A stretch of 64,000 nt of DNA from Amycolatopsis sp. FDAARGOS 1241 (GTDB lineage: Bacteria; Actinomycetota; Actinomycetes; Mycobacteriales; Pseudonocardiaceae): assembly GCF_016889705.1 (NCBI RefSeq), contig NZ_CP069526.1:6820001-6884000 (forward strand), in the 5' to 3' direction. Below the pieces are notes generated by a model. That model ran no database searches. It worked only from the letters and a program-made list of their open reading frames with translations, and had not been told where the DNA came from. This document shows, piece by piece, positions 22,608 through 32,005 of the stretch (position 1 is its first letter; each line of letters opens with the position of its first letter). The position numbers and the translations under genes are program-made.

Positions 22608-23972
22608 ATGAGCCAGCTCGATCGGGCGGAACTCGCCAGGCGGGGTGCGGACGCCGCAGCGCGGCTGGGCCGTTCGGGGGTCGAGCTGGTCGCGCTGACC
22701 TTCGTCGACAACTCCGGCATCTCGCGGGTGAAGGCGGTGCCGGTGGCCCGGCTGGCCGACGCCGCGGCGTGGGGGGTGGGCGCGTCGAACTCGTTCGACT
22801 TCTTCCTGTGCACGGACACGATCGCTCCCGGCCCGTACTCACTCGGCCCGGTCGGCGACCTCCGGCTGCACCCGGACCTCGACGCGCTCACCGAGCTCGC
22901 GGCCCAGCCCGGCTGGGCGTGGGCGCCGGCGCTGCGCTACGACCAGGAGGGTGACCCGCACCCGCAGGACTCGCGAGCGCTGGCGGCCGCGGCCGTGTCG
23001 CGGCTCGCTGCGCGGGGCTGGTCGGCGCGGATGGCATTCGAGATCGAGTGGGTCGTCGCGGACTCCGACGGGGTGCCGGTGCCCGGGCCGGCGTACGGTT
23101 TTTCCCGCCTCACCGGCAATTCCGCGTACCTGCGGGAGCTGGTGTCCGCTTTGGACAGCCAGCACGTCGACGTGGAACAGGTGCACCCCGAGTACGCGGC
23201 GGGCCAGTTCGAGCTCACGGTCGCGGCGGCCGATCCGGTGCGCGCGGCGGACGTGGCGGTGCTGACCCGCGAGACGATCCGGGCGGTCGGCGCCCACCAC
23301 GGGCTGCGGGCGTCGTTCACGCCGAAGTTCGCGCCCGGCGGCGTCGGCAACGGCGGCCACGTGCACCTGAGCCTGTGGGAGGGCGCGCGCAACCTGTGCT
23401 CGGGCGGCGACGGGGAGTTCGGGCTGACCGGCACCGCCGAGACCTTCGCGGCCGGGATTTTCACGCGCTTGCCTGCTCTGCTGGCGATCGGTGCGCCGTC
23501 GGTGGTGAGTTACTTGCGGTTGGAGCCGCACCACTGGGCCGGGGCTTTCACGGCATGGGGGCTGGAAAACCGAGAAGCGCCGCTGCGGCTGGTGCGCGGC
23601 CCGGCGGGGCGGCGCGCCACGGCGGCGAATCTCGAGGTGAAGTGCTTCGACCTCACCGCGAACCCGTACCTGGTGGTGGCCGGGCTGCTGTTCGCGGGGC
23701 TCGCCGGCCTCGACGCCGGGGCGCGGTTGCCGCCGCCGATCGACGTGGATCCGGGTTCGTTGTCAGCTGGAGCCGCGGCTGCTGCGGGGGTGCGGCGGTT
23801 GCCGCGGTCGCTCGAAGAATCGGTGGCGGCGTTCGAGGCTGACGATGCCCTGAAGACGGCTTTTGGGGCGGAGCTGGCGACGACGTTGATGGATGTGCGC
23901 AGGGGTGAGCTGGCGGAGTTGGGGGGTTTGTCGGGTGAGGAGTTGTGTGCGGTGATGCGCTGGTTGCATTGA
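22608..23972 (+). CDS. glutamine synthetase-like gamma-glutamyl ligase
   Basis: A 454-residue protein with glutamine synthetase fold. The N-terminal beta-grasp domain has VDNSGISRVKAVP. Metal-binding glutamates are E145 and E147 (FEIEW). The ATP/glutamate loop GNGGHVHLS is at residues 247-255, and LENREAPLRL supplies conserved Arg. It lacks the tyrosine adenylylation region typical of GlnA. Divergence from true GlnA and the permease/amidohydrolase neighbours favour a GlnA-like ligase that glutamylates an amine or similar substrate (PuuA/FluG-C group). The ATG at 22608 gives a normal N-terminus; a GTG at 22563 is possible. Confidence 0.85.
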   Translation: MSQLDRAELARRGADAAARLGRSGVELVALTFVDNSGISRVKAVPVARLADAAAWGVGASNSFDFFLCTDTIAPGPYSLGPVGDLRLHPDLDALTELAAQPGWAWAPALRYDQEGDPHPQDSRALAAAAVSRLAARGWSARMAFEIEWVVADSDGVPVPGPAYGFSRLTGNSAYLRELVSALDSQHVDVEQVHPEYAAGQFELTVAAADPVRAADVAVLTRETIRAVGAHHGLRASFTPKFAPGGVGNGGHVHLSLWEGARNLCSGGDGEFGLTGTAETFAAGIFTRLPALLAIGAPSVVSYLRLEPHHWAGAFTAWGLENREAPLRLVRGPAGRRATAANLEVKCFDLTANPYLVVAGLLFAGLAGLDAGARLPPPIDVDPGSLSAGAAAAAGVRRLPRSLEESVAAFEADDALKTAFGAELATTLMDVRRGELAELGGLSGEELCAVMRWLH

Positions 23973-24053
23973 GGGGATGGCGGCTCGTCGGGCGGGGCGC
24001 GCCGCTGCGCCCGGGGTGGTTCAGGGGGACATCCCGATCTTTGATTGTGACGA

Positions 24054-24111
24054 CGGTCTGGATCACCTTGTCCAGACGGGAAAGTGTGCCTGGACAAGGT
24101 GATCCAGACCG
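24054..24111. repeat. 22-bp perfect inverted repeat between convergent genes
   Basis: Arms 24054-24075 and 24090-24111 are perfectly complementary over 22 bp, with a 14-base loop. It lies in the 368-base gene-free stretch between the GS-like ligase (+) and trpA (-). The arms are not a pure GC clamp (they contain GGATCACCTTGTCC). There is no T-run, so it may be a bidirectional hairpin terminator or the relic of a small mobile palindrome. The rest of 23973-24340 shows no gene. Confidence 0.8.
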
Positions 24112-24340
24112 CGTGAAGAGCGGGGATGGAGGTGCGGGGCCGGGTCTGGGTGCCGGGCGGGTTGCGTTGTCGGGCGTGGCTGGGGTGGTGCGTTGGGTAG
24201 CCGAGGGCGGCGCGGGGTGCGCAGACGAGGCCTGGCGCACGTCACGTCGCGGGGCGGCGCGAGGTGTGCAGCAGGCGGCAGCGCAGGTTGCGTTGCCCGG
24301 CTGGACCCGAGTCCGGCCAGAGGGCATGAGACGGTTCGGA

Positions 24341-25135
24341 TCAGGCCGGGGCCGGAGCCGTTCGGACGCCTTCCGCCAGTTCGCCGGCGAGCTTCCGGAC
24401 GCCGTCGGGGCCGCCGTTGGCTGCGGCGGTGACCAGGGCGGAACCGACGATGACCGCGTCGGCGAAGGCGGCGACCTGGGCGGCCTGGGCGCCGGAGCGG
24501 ACACCGAGGCCGACGCCGATCGGGAGGGTCGTGTGGGCGCGCGTGCGAGAGACCAGGTCTTCGGCGTGCACGCCGACCTGGTCGCGGGCGCCGGTGACGC
24601 CCATGACGGCCGTGGCGTAGACGAAGCCGGAGGAGGCCGCCGTGGTGAGCGCGAGGCGTTCCTCCGACGACGACGGCGCGACGAGGAAGATCCGGTCCAG
24701 GCGGTGGGTGTTCGACGCCTCGATCCACTCGCCGGCCTCGTCGGGGATGAGGTCCGGGGTGATCATGCCGAGCCCACCGGCCGACGCGAGGTCACGCGCG
24801 AAGCGGTCCACACCGTAGCGGTGCACGGGGTTCCAGTACGTCATCACCACGGCCTTGCCGCCGCGGGCGGACACCGACTCGACGACCTCGAAGAGCCGCT
24901 TGAGCTTGAATCCGCTCGCCAGCGCCGATTCGGCGGCCGCCTGGATCGTGGGACCGTCCATCACCGGGTCCGAGTACGGCACGCCGACCTCGAGCAGGTC
25001 CGCACCACCGTCGACCGTGGCGGCCAAAAGATCCTTGGAGCCGTCGATGGACGGGAAACCGGCGGGCAGATAGCCGACCAGCGCGGCCCGACCCTCCGCC
25101 CGCGTCGTCGCGAACAGGTCGTCGAGGCCGCTCAC
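24341..25135 (-). CDS. trpA: tryptophan synthase alpha chain
   Basis: Cleaves indole-3-glycerol phosphate to indole and glyceraldehyde 3-phosphate. It is a 264-residue TIM barrel. The catalytic region [19 protein letters not shown] contains the conserved Glu and Asp, and [12 protein letters not shown] is the phosphate-binding motif. The GTG start overlaps the trpB stop by 4 bases (GTGA). It is the last gene of the trp operon, ending before a large inverted repeat. Confidence 0.96.
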   Translation of the reverse strand: MSGLDDLFATTRAEGRAALVGYLPAGFPSIDGSKDLLAATVDGGADLLEVGVPYSDPVMDGPTIQAAAESALASGFKLKRLFEVVESVSARGGKAVVMTYWNPVHRYGVDRFARDLASAGGLGMITPDLIPDEAGEWIEASNTHRLDRIFLVAPSSSEERLALTTAASSGFVYATAVMGVTGARDQVGVHAEDLVSRTRAHTTLPIGVGLGVRSGAQAAQVAAFADAVIVGSALVTAAANGGPDGVRKLAGELAEGVRTAPAPA

Positions 25136-26355
25136 TTGTCCTCCCCGTCCACGAGCCCGAACCACTTGGCCGCGGTGTCCATGTCCTTGTCGCCGCGCCC
25201 CGAGAGGTTCACGATGATCAGGCCGTCCGGCCCGAGCTCGCGGCCGAGCACGAGGGCGCCGGCCAGGGCGTGAGCCGACTCGATCGCCGGGATGATGCCC
25301 TCGGTCCGCGACAGCAGCCGGAACGCGTCCATCGCCTCGGCATCGGTGACCGGCCGGTACTCGGCCCTGCCGGAGTCCTTGAGCCACGCGTGCTCCGGGC
25401 CGACGCCCGGGTAGTCGAGGCCGGCGGAGATGGAGTGCGACTCCACCGTCTGGCCGTCCTCGTCCTGCAGCAGGTACGACATCGCGCCGTGCAGGTTGCC
25501 CGGGCTGCCCTTGGTGAGCGTGGCGCCGTGGCGGTTGCCGTCGATGCCCTCGCCGCCCGGCTCGAGCCCGACCAGCCGCACCGACGGGTCGTCGTAGAAG
25601 CCCGAGAAGATGCCGATGGCGTTGGACCCGCCGCCGACGCACGCGGCGACGGCGTCGGGCAGCCGGCCGGCCTGCTCGAGGATCTGGGCGCGCGCTTCCT
25701 CGCCGATGACCTTGTGGAAGTTGCGCACCATCATCGGGAACGGGTACGGCCCCGCGGCGGTGCCGAACAGGTAGTGCGTGGTGTCGGCGTTGGTGACCCA
25801 GTCGCGCAGCGCCTCGTTGATCGCGTCCTTGAGCGTGCGCGACCCGGTCTTGACCGGCACGACCTCGGCGCCGAGCAGCTTCATGCGCGCGACGTTGAGC
25901 GCCTGGCGCTCGGTGTCGACCTCGCCCATGTAGACCAGGCACTCGAGGTCGAGCAACGCGCACGCGGTGGCCGTGGCCACGCCGTGCTGGCCCGCGCCGG
26001 TTTCGGCGATCACGCGCTTCTTGCCCATGCGCTTGGTCAGCAGCGCCTGGCCGAGCACGTTGTTGATCTTGTGCGAACCCGTGTGGTTGAGGTCCTCGCG
26101 CTTGAGGAACACGCGGGCGCCACCGGCGTGCTCACCGAAGCGCTTGGCCTCGGTGAGCAGCGACGGACGGCCGGCGTACTCGTTGAGCAGCCGGCGCAGC
26201 TCGCCGGTGAACTCGGGATCGCGGCGCGCCTTGTCGTACTCGGCCGCGACCTCGTCGACGACGCCGATCAGAGCTTCCGGCATGAACCGGCCGCCGTACG
26301 GGCCGTAGTAGCCGTGCTCGTCCGGGTCGTGCTTGCTGTGCTCCTGCCCGGTCAC
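25132..26355 (-). CDS. trpB: tryptophan synthase beta chain
   Basis: PLP enzyme that joins indole and serine to make tryptophan, working as a complex with TrpA. It is 407 residues. The PLP lysine is in [15 protein letters not shown], the phosphate-binding loop is [10 protein letters not shown], and the N-terminus has [15 protein letters not shown]. It overlaps trpC upstream and trpA downstream by 4 bases each, so expression is tightly coupled. Confidence 0.97.
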   Translation of the reverse strand: MTGQEHSKHDPDEHGYYGPYGGRFMPEALIGVVDEVAAEYDKARRDPEFTGELRRLLNEYAGRPSLLTEAKRFGEHAGGARVFLKREDLNHTGSHKINNVLGQALLTKRMGKKRVIAETGAGQHGVATATACALLDLECLVYMGEVDTERQALNVARMKLLGAEVVPVKTGSRTLKDAINEALRDWVTNADTTHYLFGTAAGPYPFPMMVRNFHKVIGEEARAQILEQAGRLPDAVAACVGGGSNAIGIFSGFYDDPSVRLVGLEPGGEGIDGNRHGATLTKGSPGNLHGAMSYLLQDEDGQTVESHSISAGLDYPGVGPEHAWLKDSGRAEYRPVTDAEAMDAFRLLSRTEGIIPAIESAHALAGALVLGRELGPDGLIIVNLSGRGDKDMDTAAKWFGLVDGEDK

Positions 26356-27161
26356 CGCGACGGCCTCGGGCAGGCGGGGTGCGAACCGGCCGTGACGAGC
26401 TTCACCAGCGCTCCCTTGGGGTCGCCGGAGGCCACCAGGCCCTCGCCGACCAGCACTGCGTCGGCGCCCTGACCGGCGTACGACATGAGGTCGCCCGGGC
26501 CGCGGACACCGGACTCGGCGACCTTGAACACCTCGAACGGCAGGCCGGGGGCGAGCCGGGAGAACACGTCGCGGTCCACTTCGAGCGTGTGCAGGTTGCG
26601 GGCGTTCACGCCGATCACCTTGGCGCCGGCCTCCAGAGCGCGATCGGCCTCTTCGGCGTTGTGGATCTCCACGAGCGCGGTCATGCCGAGCGACTCGACG
26701 CGGTCGAGCAGCGCGGCCAGCGCGTTCTGCTCCAGCGCGGCGACGATCAGCAGCACCATGTCCGCGCCGTGCAGGCGAGCCTCGTGCACCTGGTACGGGC
26801 TGACGATGAAGTCCTTGCGCAGCACCGGAACGTCGACGGCGGCGCGCACCGAGTCGAGGTCGGCGAGCGAGCCGCCGAAGCGGCGCTGCTCGGTGAGCAC
26901 GCTGATCACGCGCGCCCCGGCGTCCTCGTAGTCCTTCGCCAGCGCGGCGGGGTCCGCGATCGCGGCCAGGTCGCCCTTGGACGGGCTGCGGCGCTTCACC
27001 TCGGCGATCACGCCGATGCCCGATTCCTTCAGGGCGGCCATCACGTCACGGGGCGGCGCGGACTTCGCCGCGCGGGCCTTCAGCTCGTCGAAGGGCAGCG
27101 CGGACTCGCGCGCCGCGAGGTCCTCCCGCACACCGGCGACGATGTCTTCGAGCACGCTCAC
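26352..27161 (-). CDS. trpC: indole-3-glycerol phosphate synthase
   Basis: Closes the indole ring from carboxyphenylaminodeoxyribulose phosphate. It is 269 residues. Conserved motifs are [13 protein letters not shown] (catalytic Lys), VLRKDFIV (catalytic Lys), [14 protein letters not shown] and [12 protein letters not shown]. The GTG at 27161 overlaps the stop of an 18-codon ORF by 3 bases (GTGA). An upstream in-frame extension has no family similarity. trpD, trpG and trpF are absent here; trpF function is expected from PriA (hisA). Confidence 0.95.
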   Translation of the reverse strand: MSVLEDIVAGVREDLAARESALPFDELKARAAKSAPPRDVMAALKESGIGVIAEVKRRSPSKGDLAAIADPAALAKDYEDAGARVISVLTEQRRFGGSLADLDSVRAAVDVPVLRKDFIVSPYQVHEARLHGADMVLLIVAALEQNALAALLDRVESLGMTALVEIHNAEEADRALEAGAKVIGVNARNLHTLEVDRDVFSRLAPGLPFEVFKVAESGVRGPGDLMSYAGQGADAVLVGEGLVASGDPKGALVKLVTAGSHPACPRPSR

Positions 27162-27214
27162 CGGGCAACCCCACCCGACGGTGAAGTCATCGATCCATTC
27201 GCAAGGTCGCTCAC
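27158..27214 (-). CDS. 18-residue leader ORF coupled to trpC
   Basis: GTG at 27214 is preceded by a purine-rich GGGAAGGGGAAGG stretch and encodes [18 protein letters not shown]. Its TGA lies inside the GTGA that starts trpC, so ribosomes finishing it would sit on the trpC start. It contains no Trp codon, so it is not a classical attenuation peptide. A TAGCAT -10 candidate at 27247-27242 could drive it as an internal trpCBA promoter. Confidence 0.45.
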   Translation of the reverse strand: MSDLANGSMTSPSGGVAR

Positions 27215-27315
27215 AAAAACCTTCCCCTTCCCGCCGAAACGATGCTAACCCCCGCTCTGAGACCCGCCCGTCCCGGGTGCACGCCTTGCTCCGAATGCCC
27301 TGCGGCACCCGGCGT

Positions 27316-27969
27316 TCACCTGCCCGCGGTGGGGTCCTCGCCCTCGGAAAGCGCCTCCCACAACTCGGTGTCCGGATCACGCCGGACTCGCTTGGCACCC
27401 GGCGCGGCGTAGCGGGCACCGAGCCGCCGCGCGGTCCCGGCACCCTTGACGGCCGCCAACCCCGCGACGACGAGAAGAATTCCGCCCAGCACCGCCAGAC
27501 CCCGGCCGAGCAGCAGCTCCGCGACGGGCAGCCCGGGCGCCCAGCCACTGAACTTCACGCCGTTCACGCCGGTCCAGACGCCCGCGAGCCCGGCCAGCGC
27601 CAACACCACGCCGAGGACGCGACGCGCCCAGCCGCCGGTGGCGATCACCCCCGCCACGCCGGCCAGCGCTAGCAGGGCCAGCGGCACCAGAGCGGTCGCG
27701 CGCTGCTCACCGTCCTCGGTGTAGAGCTTCACGCCGAGCACGCCCTCGTCGCGGAACTCGGCGTACCAGGCGAGCTTTGAGGCGCCCCACAGCGCGAGGG
27801 CACTGAGGAGCAAGCCGATGATGATCGTCCACAGTGGACGTCGAGCGGGCTTCGCCGCGGTTTCCCCCGCGCCGGCGGGCGTTTCCGCGCCGGACCGCGC
27901 CGAACCGGCTGGTTGCGGCGTTTCCGGCTCCGGCGGGGTGACGCCGGGTGGTTCGGGTTCGTCAGACAC
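27316..27969 (-). CDS. Trp operon-associated membrane protein
   Basis: A 217-residue membrane protein of the family found in actinobacterial trp operons (equivalent to Rv1610). Residues 1-45 are Pro/Glu-rich and cytoplasmic, followed by four membrane helices (about 48-66, 88-105, 110-130 and 148-170) and a charged tail. The GTG at 27969 overlaps the trpE stop by 8 bases. Function is unknown; its conserved place between trpE and trpC is the main evidence. A 101-base gap follows before the trpC leader ORF. Confidence 0.85.
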   Translation of the reverse strand: MSDEPEPPGVTPPEPETPQPAGSARSGAETPAGAGETAAKPARRPLWTIIIGLLLSALALWGASKLAWYAEFRDEGVLGVKLYTEDGEQRATALVPLALLALAGVAGVIATGGWARRVLGVVLALAGLAGVWTGVNGVKFSGWAPGLPVAELLLGRGLAVLGGILLVVAGLAAVKGAGTARRLGARYAAPGAKRVRRDPDTELWEALSEGEDPTAGR

Positions 27970-29524
27970 CGGCGGAGTCCTCGGCCGGGTCGAGTTCGCC
28001 CGCGGGGACCATGGTCTGGGCCGCCGCGACGGCCGAGAGCACGGTGCGCGCCTTGTTGAGCGACTCGGTGTCCTCGTAGTCCGGCACGGAGTCGGCCACG
28101 ACGCCGCCGCCGGCCTGCACGTACGCGACGCCGTCACGCATCAGGGCGGTTCGGATGGCGATGGCGGTGTCCGCGTCGCCGGCGAAGTCGAGGTAGCCGA
28201 CGACACCGCCGTACAGCGCGCGGCGCACGGGTTCGAGCTCCTCGATCAGCTGCATCGCCCGCACCTTCGGCGCACCCGAGAGCGTGCCGGCCGGGAAGCA
28301 GGCGGCGACCGCGTCGAACGCCGTCCTGCCCTCGGCCAGCTCGCCGGTGACCGTGGACACGATGTGCATCACGTGGCTGTAGCGCTCGATCTGGAAGAAG
28401 TCGACCACGTGGACGCTGCCGGGGCGGCAGACCTTGCCGAGGTCGTTGCGGCCGAGGTCCACGAGCATCAGGTGCTCGGCGCGTTCCTTCTCGTCGGCCA
28501 GCAGGTCCTTGGCCAGCTGCGCGTCCTCCTCCGGGTCGGCGCCGCGCCAGCGCGTGCCCGCGATGGGGTGCGTGGTGGCGCGGCCGTCGCGCACGGTGAC
28601 CAGCGACTCGGGGCTGGACCCGACGATGTCGAAGCCCTCGAGGCGCAGCAGGTACATGTACGGGCTGGGGTTCGAGGTGCGCAGCACGCGGTAGACGTCG
28701 AGGGCGTCGGCACCCGTCTCGATCTCGAACCGTTGCGAGGGCACGATCTGGAAGGCCTCGCCGGCCTTGATCGCTTCCACGGCCTTGTCGACGGCGGCGT
28801 GGAAGTCCTCCTCCGTCCGGCGGCGCGTGAACTTCGGCGCGGGCCGGTCGAACGTCGCGACCGTCGGCGGCGCCGGCACGCGCAGCTGCTCGGTCATGGC
28901 CGAGAGCCGCCGCAGCGCGTCGTCGTACGCCGCGTCGACGCGTTCCGGCGAGTTGTCCCAGTTGACCGCGTTGGCGATCAACGTGACCGTGCCCTCGTGG
29001 TGGTCGAACGCCGCGAGGTCGGTGGCCAGGAGCATGGTCAGCTCGGGGATGTCGAGGTCGCGCTCGGCGAGCTCGGGCAGCTTCTCCAGCCAGCGCACGG
29101 CGTCGTAGCCGATGTAGCCGACCATGCCGCCCGTCAGCGGGGGCAGGCCGGGCAGCGGCTCGGTGTGCAGCGCTTCGACGGTGGCGCGCAGCACCTGCAA
29201 CGGGTCGCCGTCGGTCGGCAGGCCGACCGGCGGCGTGCCGGTCCACCCGGCCCGCCCGTCGCGCACGGTCAGCGCGGCCGGGCTGCGCACGCCCACGAAC
29301 GACCAGCGCGACCACGACTTCCCGTTCTCGGCCGATTCGAAGAGGAACGTGCCGGGACGATCGGCGCCGAGCTTGCGGTAGATCCCGAGCGGGGTCTCGC
29401 CGTCGGCGAGCACCTTGCGCACCACGGGGATCACGCGGCGGTCTTCGGCGAGAGCGCGGAACTCCGCGCGGGACGGGCTGACCGGGCCGGGCCCCGCGGG
29501 CTTGCCGGCTGCTGAGCTGACCAT
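27962..29524 (-). CDS. trpE: anthranilate synthase component I
   Basis: Chorismate-binding subunit that makes anthranilate with an amidotransferase (TrpG) encoded elsewhere. It is 520 residues. Chorismate-binding motifs include [43 protein letters not shown] and [12 protein letters not shown]. The N-terminal region has an [12 protein letters not shown] feedback site ([17 protein letters not shown]). The ATG at 29524 is chosen because a CACAAT element ends 7 bases upstream; an alternative start at 29560 lies before that element. First gene of the trp operon, divergent from a TetR gene. Confidence 0.95.
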   Translation of the reverse strand: MVSSAAGKPAGPGPVSPSRAEFRALAEDRRVIPVVRKVLADGETPLGIYRKLGADRPGTFLFESAENGKSWSRWSFVGVRSPAALTVRDGRAGWTGTPPVGLPTDGDPLQVLRATVEALHTEPLPGLPPLTGGMVGYIGYDAVRWLEKLPELAERDLDIPELTMLLATDLAAFDHHEGTVTLIANAVNWDNSPERVDAAYDDALRRLSAMTEQLRVPAPPTVATFDRPAPKFTRRRTEEDFHAAVDKAVEAIKAGEAFQIVPSQRFEIETGADALDVYRVLRTSNPSPYMYLLRLEGFDIVGSSPESLVTVRDGRATTHPIAGTRWRGADPEEDAQLAKDLLADEKERAEHLMLVDLGRNDLGKVCRPGSVHVVDFFQIERYSHVMHIVSTVTGELAEGRTAFDAVAACFPAGTLSGAPKVRAMQLIEELEPVRRALYGGVVGYLDFAGDADTAIAIRTALMRDGVAYVQAGGGVVADSVPDYEDTESLNKARTVLSAVAAAQTMVPAGELDPAEDSAGV

Positions 29525-29531
29525 AGGGGCC

Positions 29532-29614
29532 ATTGTGCCGCGCGGGCCTGGACCGGCCATGGGCGGGCTCTGAATTCAGCACCCGTTGAATTCGAGGTGG
29601 CCAGGGTTCATAGT
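29532..29614. promoter_or_regulatory. overlapping trpE / tetR promoter region with dyad repeats
   Basis: Minus strand: CACAAT at 29537-29532, 7 bases before the trpE ATG. Plus strand: TTGAAT at 29586-29591, a 17-base spacer, and CATAGT at 29609-29614, 7 bases before the regulator GTG. The palindrome CTGAATTCAG (29570-29579) and a second TTGAATTCGA (29586-29595) lie 16 bases apart. The second overlaps the -35, so these are candidate operators for the TetR-family regulator. Confidence 0.55.
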
Positions 29615-29621
29615 GGACACC

Positions 29622-30233
29622 GTGACCACCGAAGACACTACCTCCCGCAGGCGCGGCCGGCGCCCGGCCGGGCAGGACACCAAGACGGCGCTGGTGGAGG
29701 CCGCGCGGGCGGTGTTCGCGGAGAACGGCTACGAACGTGCGACGGTCCGCGCGATCGCGGCCCGCGCCGGCGTCGACGCCGCCATGGTCAACCACTGGTT
29801 CGGCGGCAAGGAGGGCCTGTTCGCCCAGGCCGTGTTGAAACTGCCCTTCTCGCCGATCGACCTCGTGGCGCCCCTGCGCGACGGGCCCGACGAGCAGTTC
29901 GGCGAACGCGTGGTGCGCACGTTCATCACCCGCTGGGACGGCGCGGGCGGCGACACGTTCCAGGCGCTCGTCCGCAGCGTCGCCGGCCACGAGCTCGCGT
30001 CCACCGTGCTGCGCGAGTTCTTCTCGAAGTTCTTCACCGAGCTCATCGGCGGCCTGGGCTCCGACCACGGCGCCCTGCGCACCACGCTGTGCGCCTCGCA
30101 GCTCGTCGGGCTCGGCGTCATCCGCTACATCGCCCGCTTCGAACCCATGGCGACGGCCGAGGTGGAAACCCTCGTCACGGCGATCTCGCCGACGATCCAG
30201 CGCTACCTCACGGGCGACCTCGGCCTCGGCTAG
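29622..30233 (+). CDS. TetR-family transcriptional regulator
   Basis: A 203-residue regulator. The N-terminal helix-turn-helix is clear: ALVEAARAVFAENGYERATVRAIAARAGVDAAMVNHWFGGKEGLF (split here by position, residues about 20-64). The C-terminal ligand/dimer domain matches the TetR_C group with FLRESLRT-like helices. It is divergent from trpE and may bind the paired TGAATTC dyads overlapping its own -35. The GTG at 29622 is chosen from the leaderless-type promoter; an in-frame ATG at 29586 lies within the -35. Its 3' end overlaps the converging DUF3592-like gene by 26 bases. Confidence 0.86.
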   Translation: MTTEDTTSRRRGRRPAGQDTKTALVEAARAVFAENGYERATVRAIAARAGVDAAMVNHWFGGKEGLFAQAVLKLPFSPIDLVAPLRDGPDEQFGERVVRTFITRWDGAGGDTFQALVRSVAGHELASTVLREFFSKFFTELIGGLGSDHGALRTTLCASQLVGLGVIRYIARFEPMATAEVETLVTAISPTIQRYLTGDLGLG

Positions 30234-30879
30234 CGTGTCCACGGCCCGCACGTCGACCAGGTCGAACCCGGGGACGAGCGGCACCATGCGGGTGCCCGCG
30301 CGGCGACGAAGCCCCGCCGCGCCCGGAGCCGACCCGCGCGTACGCACGGGAGAGGCCGAGGACCGGCCACAACCACAGGCGGCTGCCGTCGGCGAACGTG
30401 GCGCGGGCGACGCCGGGCTCCCGGAAGTCGAACCGGGCCGGGCGCCACCCGGTTCGCCGCACGGTGTGCCGGCGCCGCCACCACCGCACGGCGAACCCGA
30501 CCGCGGTGCTCAGCCCGAGCACCCCGGTCAGGGTCAGCCCGCTCGCGATCGCCTCCCCGTCCGGGTCGAGGACGTCGTCGTCGGGGTACCACACGACCGC
30601 CTGAGCCGCCTGGTCGTAGGTCACGAGCACCCGGTCGCCGGGGACGTGGTACTCCCCCGGCCGCTGGCCCGGGATGGTGCGGTACCGACCGCCCGGGCTG
30701 GAGTAGTCCAGCTCGAAATACCCGCCCTCGAGCCGGACGACGTCGCCGTAAACCGTGAAGTCGTTGCGGTGCACCAGGACCGCCTGCGCCCGCGCCACCT
30801 CGAACCGGTTCACGCCGGCGGCCCACACCCCGACGCACCCGACCGCGATCTCGAGCCACAGCGCCACCCGGCCCGCCAT
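30208..30879 (-). CDS. DUF3592-like membrane protein, ends uncertain
   Basis: A 223-residue protein with a first membrane helix (VALWLEIAVGCVGVWAAG) and an extracytoplasmic beta domain (NDFTVYGDVVRLEGGYFELDY, PGDRVLVTYDQAAQAVVWYPDDD). A second helix (LTLTGVLGLSTAVGFAV) precedes a RRTGWRPARFDF segment like that in the two neighbours. The last 45 residues are Gly/Arg/Pro-rich and unconvincing. Another frame across about 30230-30300 reads MVPLVPGFDLVDVRAVD, which looks more natural, so a frameshift near 30340 is possible. The N-terminus is also uncertain, since the frame upstream of 30879 changes character. The gene may be damaged. Confidence 0.6.
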   Translation of the reverse strand: MAGRVALWLEIAVGCVGVWAAGVNRFEVARAQAVLVHRNDFTVYGDVVRLEGGYFELDYSSPGGRYRTIPGQRPGEYHVPGDRVLVTYDQAAQAVVWYPDDDVLDPDGEAIASGLTLTGVLGLSTAVGFAVRWWRRRHTVRRTGWRPARFDFREPGVARATFADGSRLWLWPVLGLSRAYARVGSGRGGASSPRGHPHGAARPRVRPGRRAGRGHASRGRGRP

Positions 30880-31000
30880 CCGCTGGAGGCCCGCGCCGCG
30901 CCGTCGGGCCGCGCGTCGTGACCGGGTGGCAACCACGGTTCGTCGTCCGGCGGGACGCGGTCCCGCGCCGGGCGCCCTCGTTTGCCCGTCGCGCGGCGGC

Positions 31001-31903
31001 TCACCGCCCGGTCCACTTCGCACCGCGCGGGACGCGCAGCGGGACCGCGTACGGGGCCGGGCCGCGGGGACCGTGCGCCGGCACCAGCACCAAACGCCGG
31101 CCTTCGCCCGCGACCCAGGCCTCGAACGGGCCCTTGCGCAGGAACGAGTACCGGCCGCGCACCGCCGCGACCGTCCTGGCGACCAGGTGGGCGCCGCCGG
31201 GGAAGTCGAGGCGCAGGAGGTGGTAGCCGCCTGAGGAGTCGAACACCTGCGCTGTCACGGGTTCCCACCCCTCGCGGCGCGCCACGCGCCGCCGGTTGGC
31301 CCACCCCACCGCGTACGCGGCCAGCCATGGGAACACCATCAAGGCGACGAGCGTCGGGACGACGACGAAGCCGATCCAGACGTCGCTGAGGTTCTCCTCG
31401 TCCTCGGTCCGCACGTGTCCGGGGTCCGCCGGGTCGTAGTAGACCCGCACGGCCTGGCCGACCGTGTAGTCGGCGCCGGAGTCGCGGTTGATCTCCTGCT
31501 GCTCGTACACGTCGCCGGCGAGGAAGGCCACGGTGATGCTCGGCGTCCCGTGCCCGCTCACCGGCGTGTGCACGGCCACGACCTCGCCCCGCGCCGTGGA
31601 ACCGTTCTCCAGCAACCAGTCCGACGAGGTCAGCAGCGGCGTGATCCCGACCGTCGCCGACGGGATCGCCAGGAACCACAGCGTCGCCGCCACGACCGCG
31701 CGCCAGAACCGGCGGCGCAGCGTCCGGTCCCACTCCGCGGGAGCCGCCGGGCCGCGGCGCGCCCGCTCGCGCTGGGCCAGTTCGTGCCGGTGCACGCGCT
31801 TGCGCGCACGCCCGGCCGGCTTCGGGGCGGGTAGGAGCGGTTCGCCGTCTTCGGCAGCCCGCTCGGGTCTGCCGCCTTCTTCGTTGCTCGTCCCCAGATC
31901 CAT
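31001..31903 (-). CDS. DUF3592-domain membrane protein
   Basis: A 300-residue protein and the best preserved of three adjacent relatives. It has a charged cytoplasmic N-terminus (1-75), a membrane helix (about 77-97) and an extracytoplasmic DUF3592-type beta domain (about 100-165, with VRVYYDPADPGHVRT). A second helix region follows (about 170-197), then a cytoplasmic beta domain (RREGWEPVTAQVF to the end). The YDPxxP motif is the family hallmark. Function is unknown. It is in the same direction as hisF-hisI and may be read through from that operon. Confidence 0.75.
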   Translation of the reverse strand: MDLGTSNEEGGRPERAAEDGEPLLPAPKPAGRARKRVHRHELAQRERARRGPAAPAEWDRTLRRRFWRAVVAATLWFLAIPSATVGITPLLTSSDWLLENGSTARGEVVAVHTPVSGHGTPSITVAFLAGDVYEQQEINRDSGADYTVGQAVRVYYDPADPGHVRTEDEENLSDVWIGFVVVPTLVALMVFPWLAAYAVGWANRRRVARREGWEPVTAQVFDSSGGYHLLRLDFPGGAHLVARTVAAVRGRYSFLRKGPFEAWVAGEGRRLVLVPAHGPRGPAPYAVPLRVPRGAKWTGR

Positions 31904-32005
31904 CTGCTGAGCGTACGGCTGCGAAATGCCGCTCCACCAGCGAAAAGTCTGCGATGGAGAACACCGGGCCGGAAGGCAACCGAACGGCCGTCGCCGGCGT
32001 GTTGT

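Noticed and set aside
27158..27315. Classical tryptophan attenuator before trpC
   Set aside because: The leader ORF has no Trp codon and I see no alternative hairpins with a T-run.
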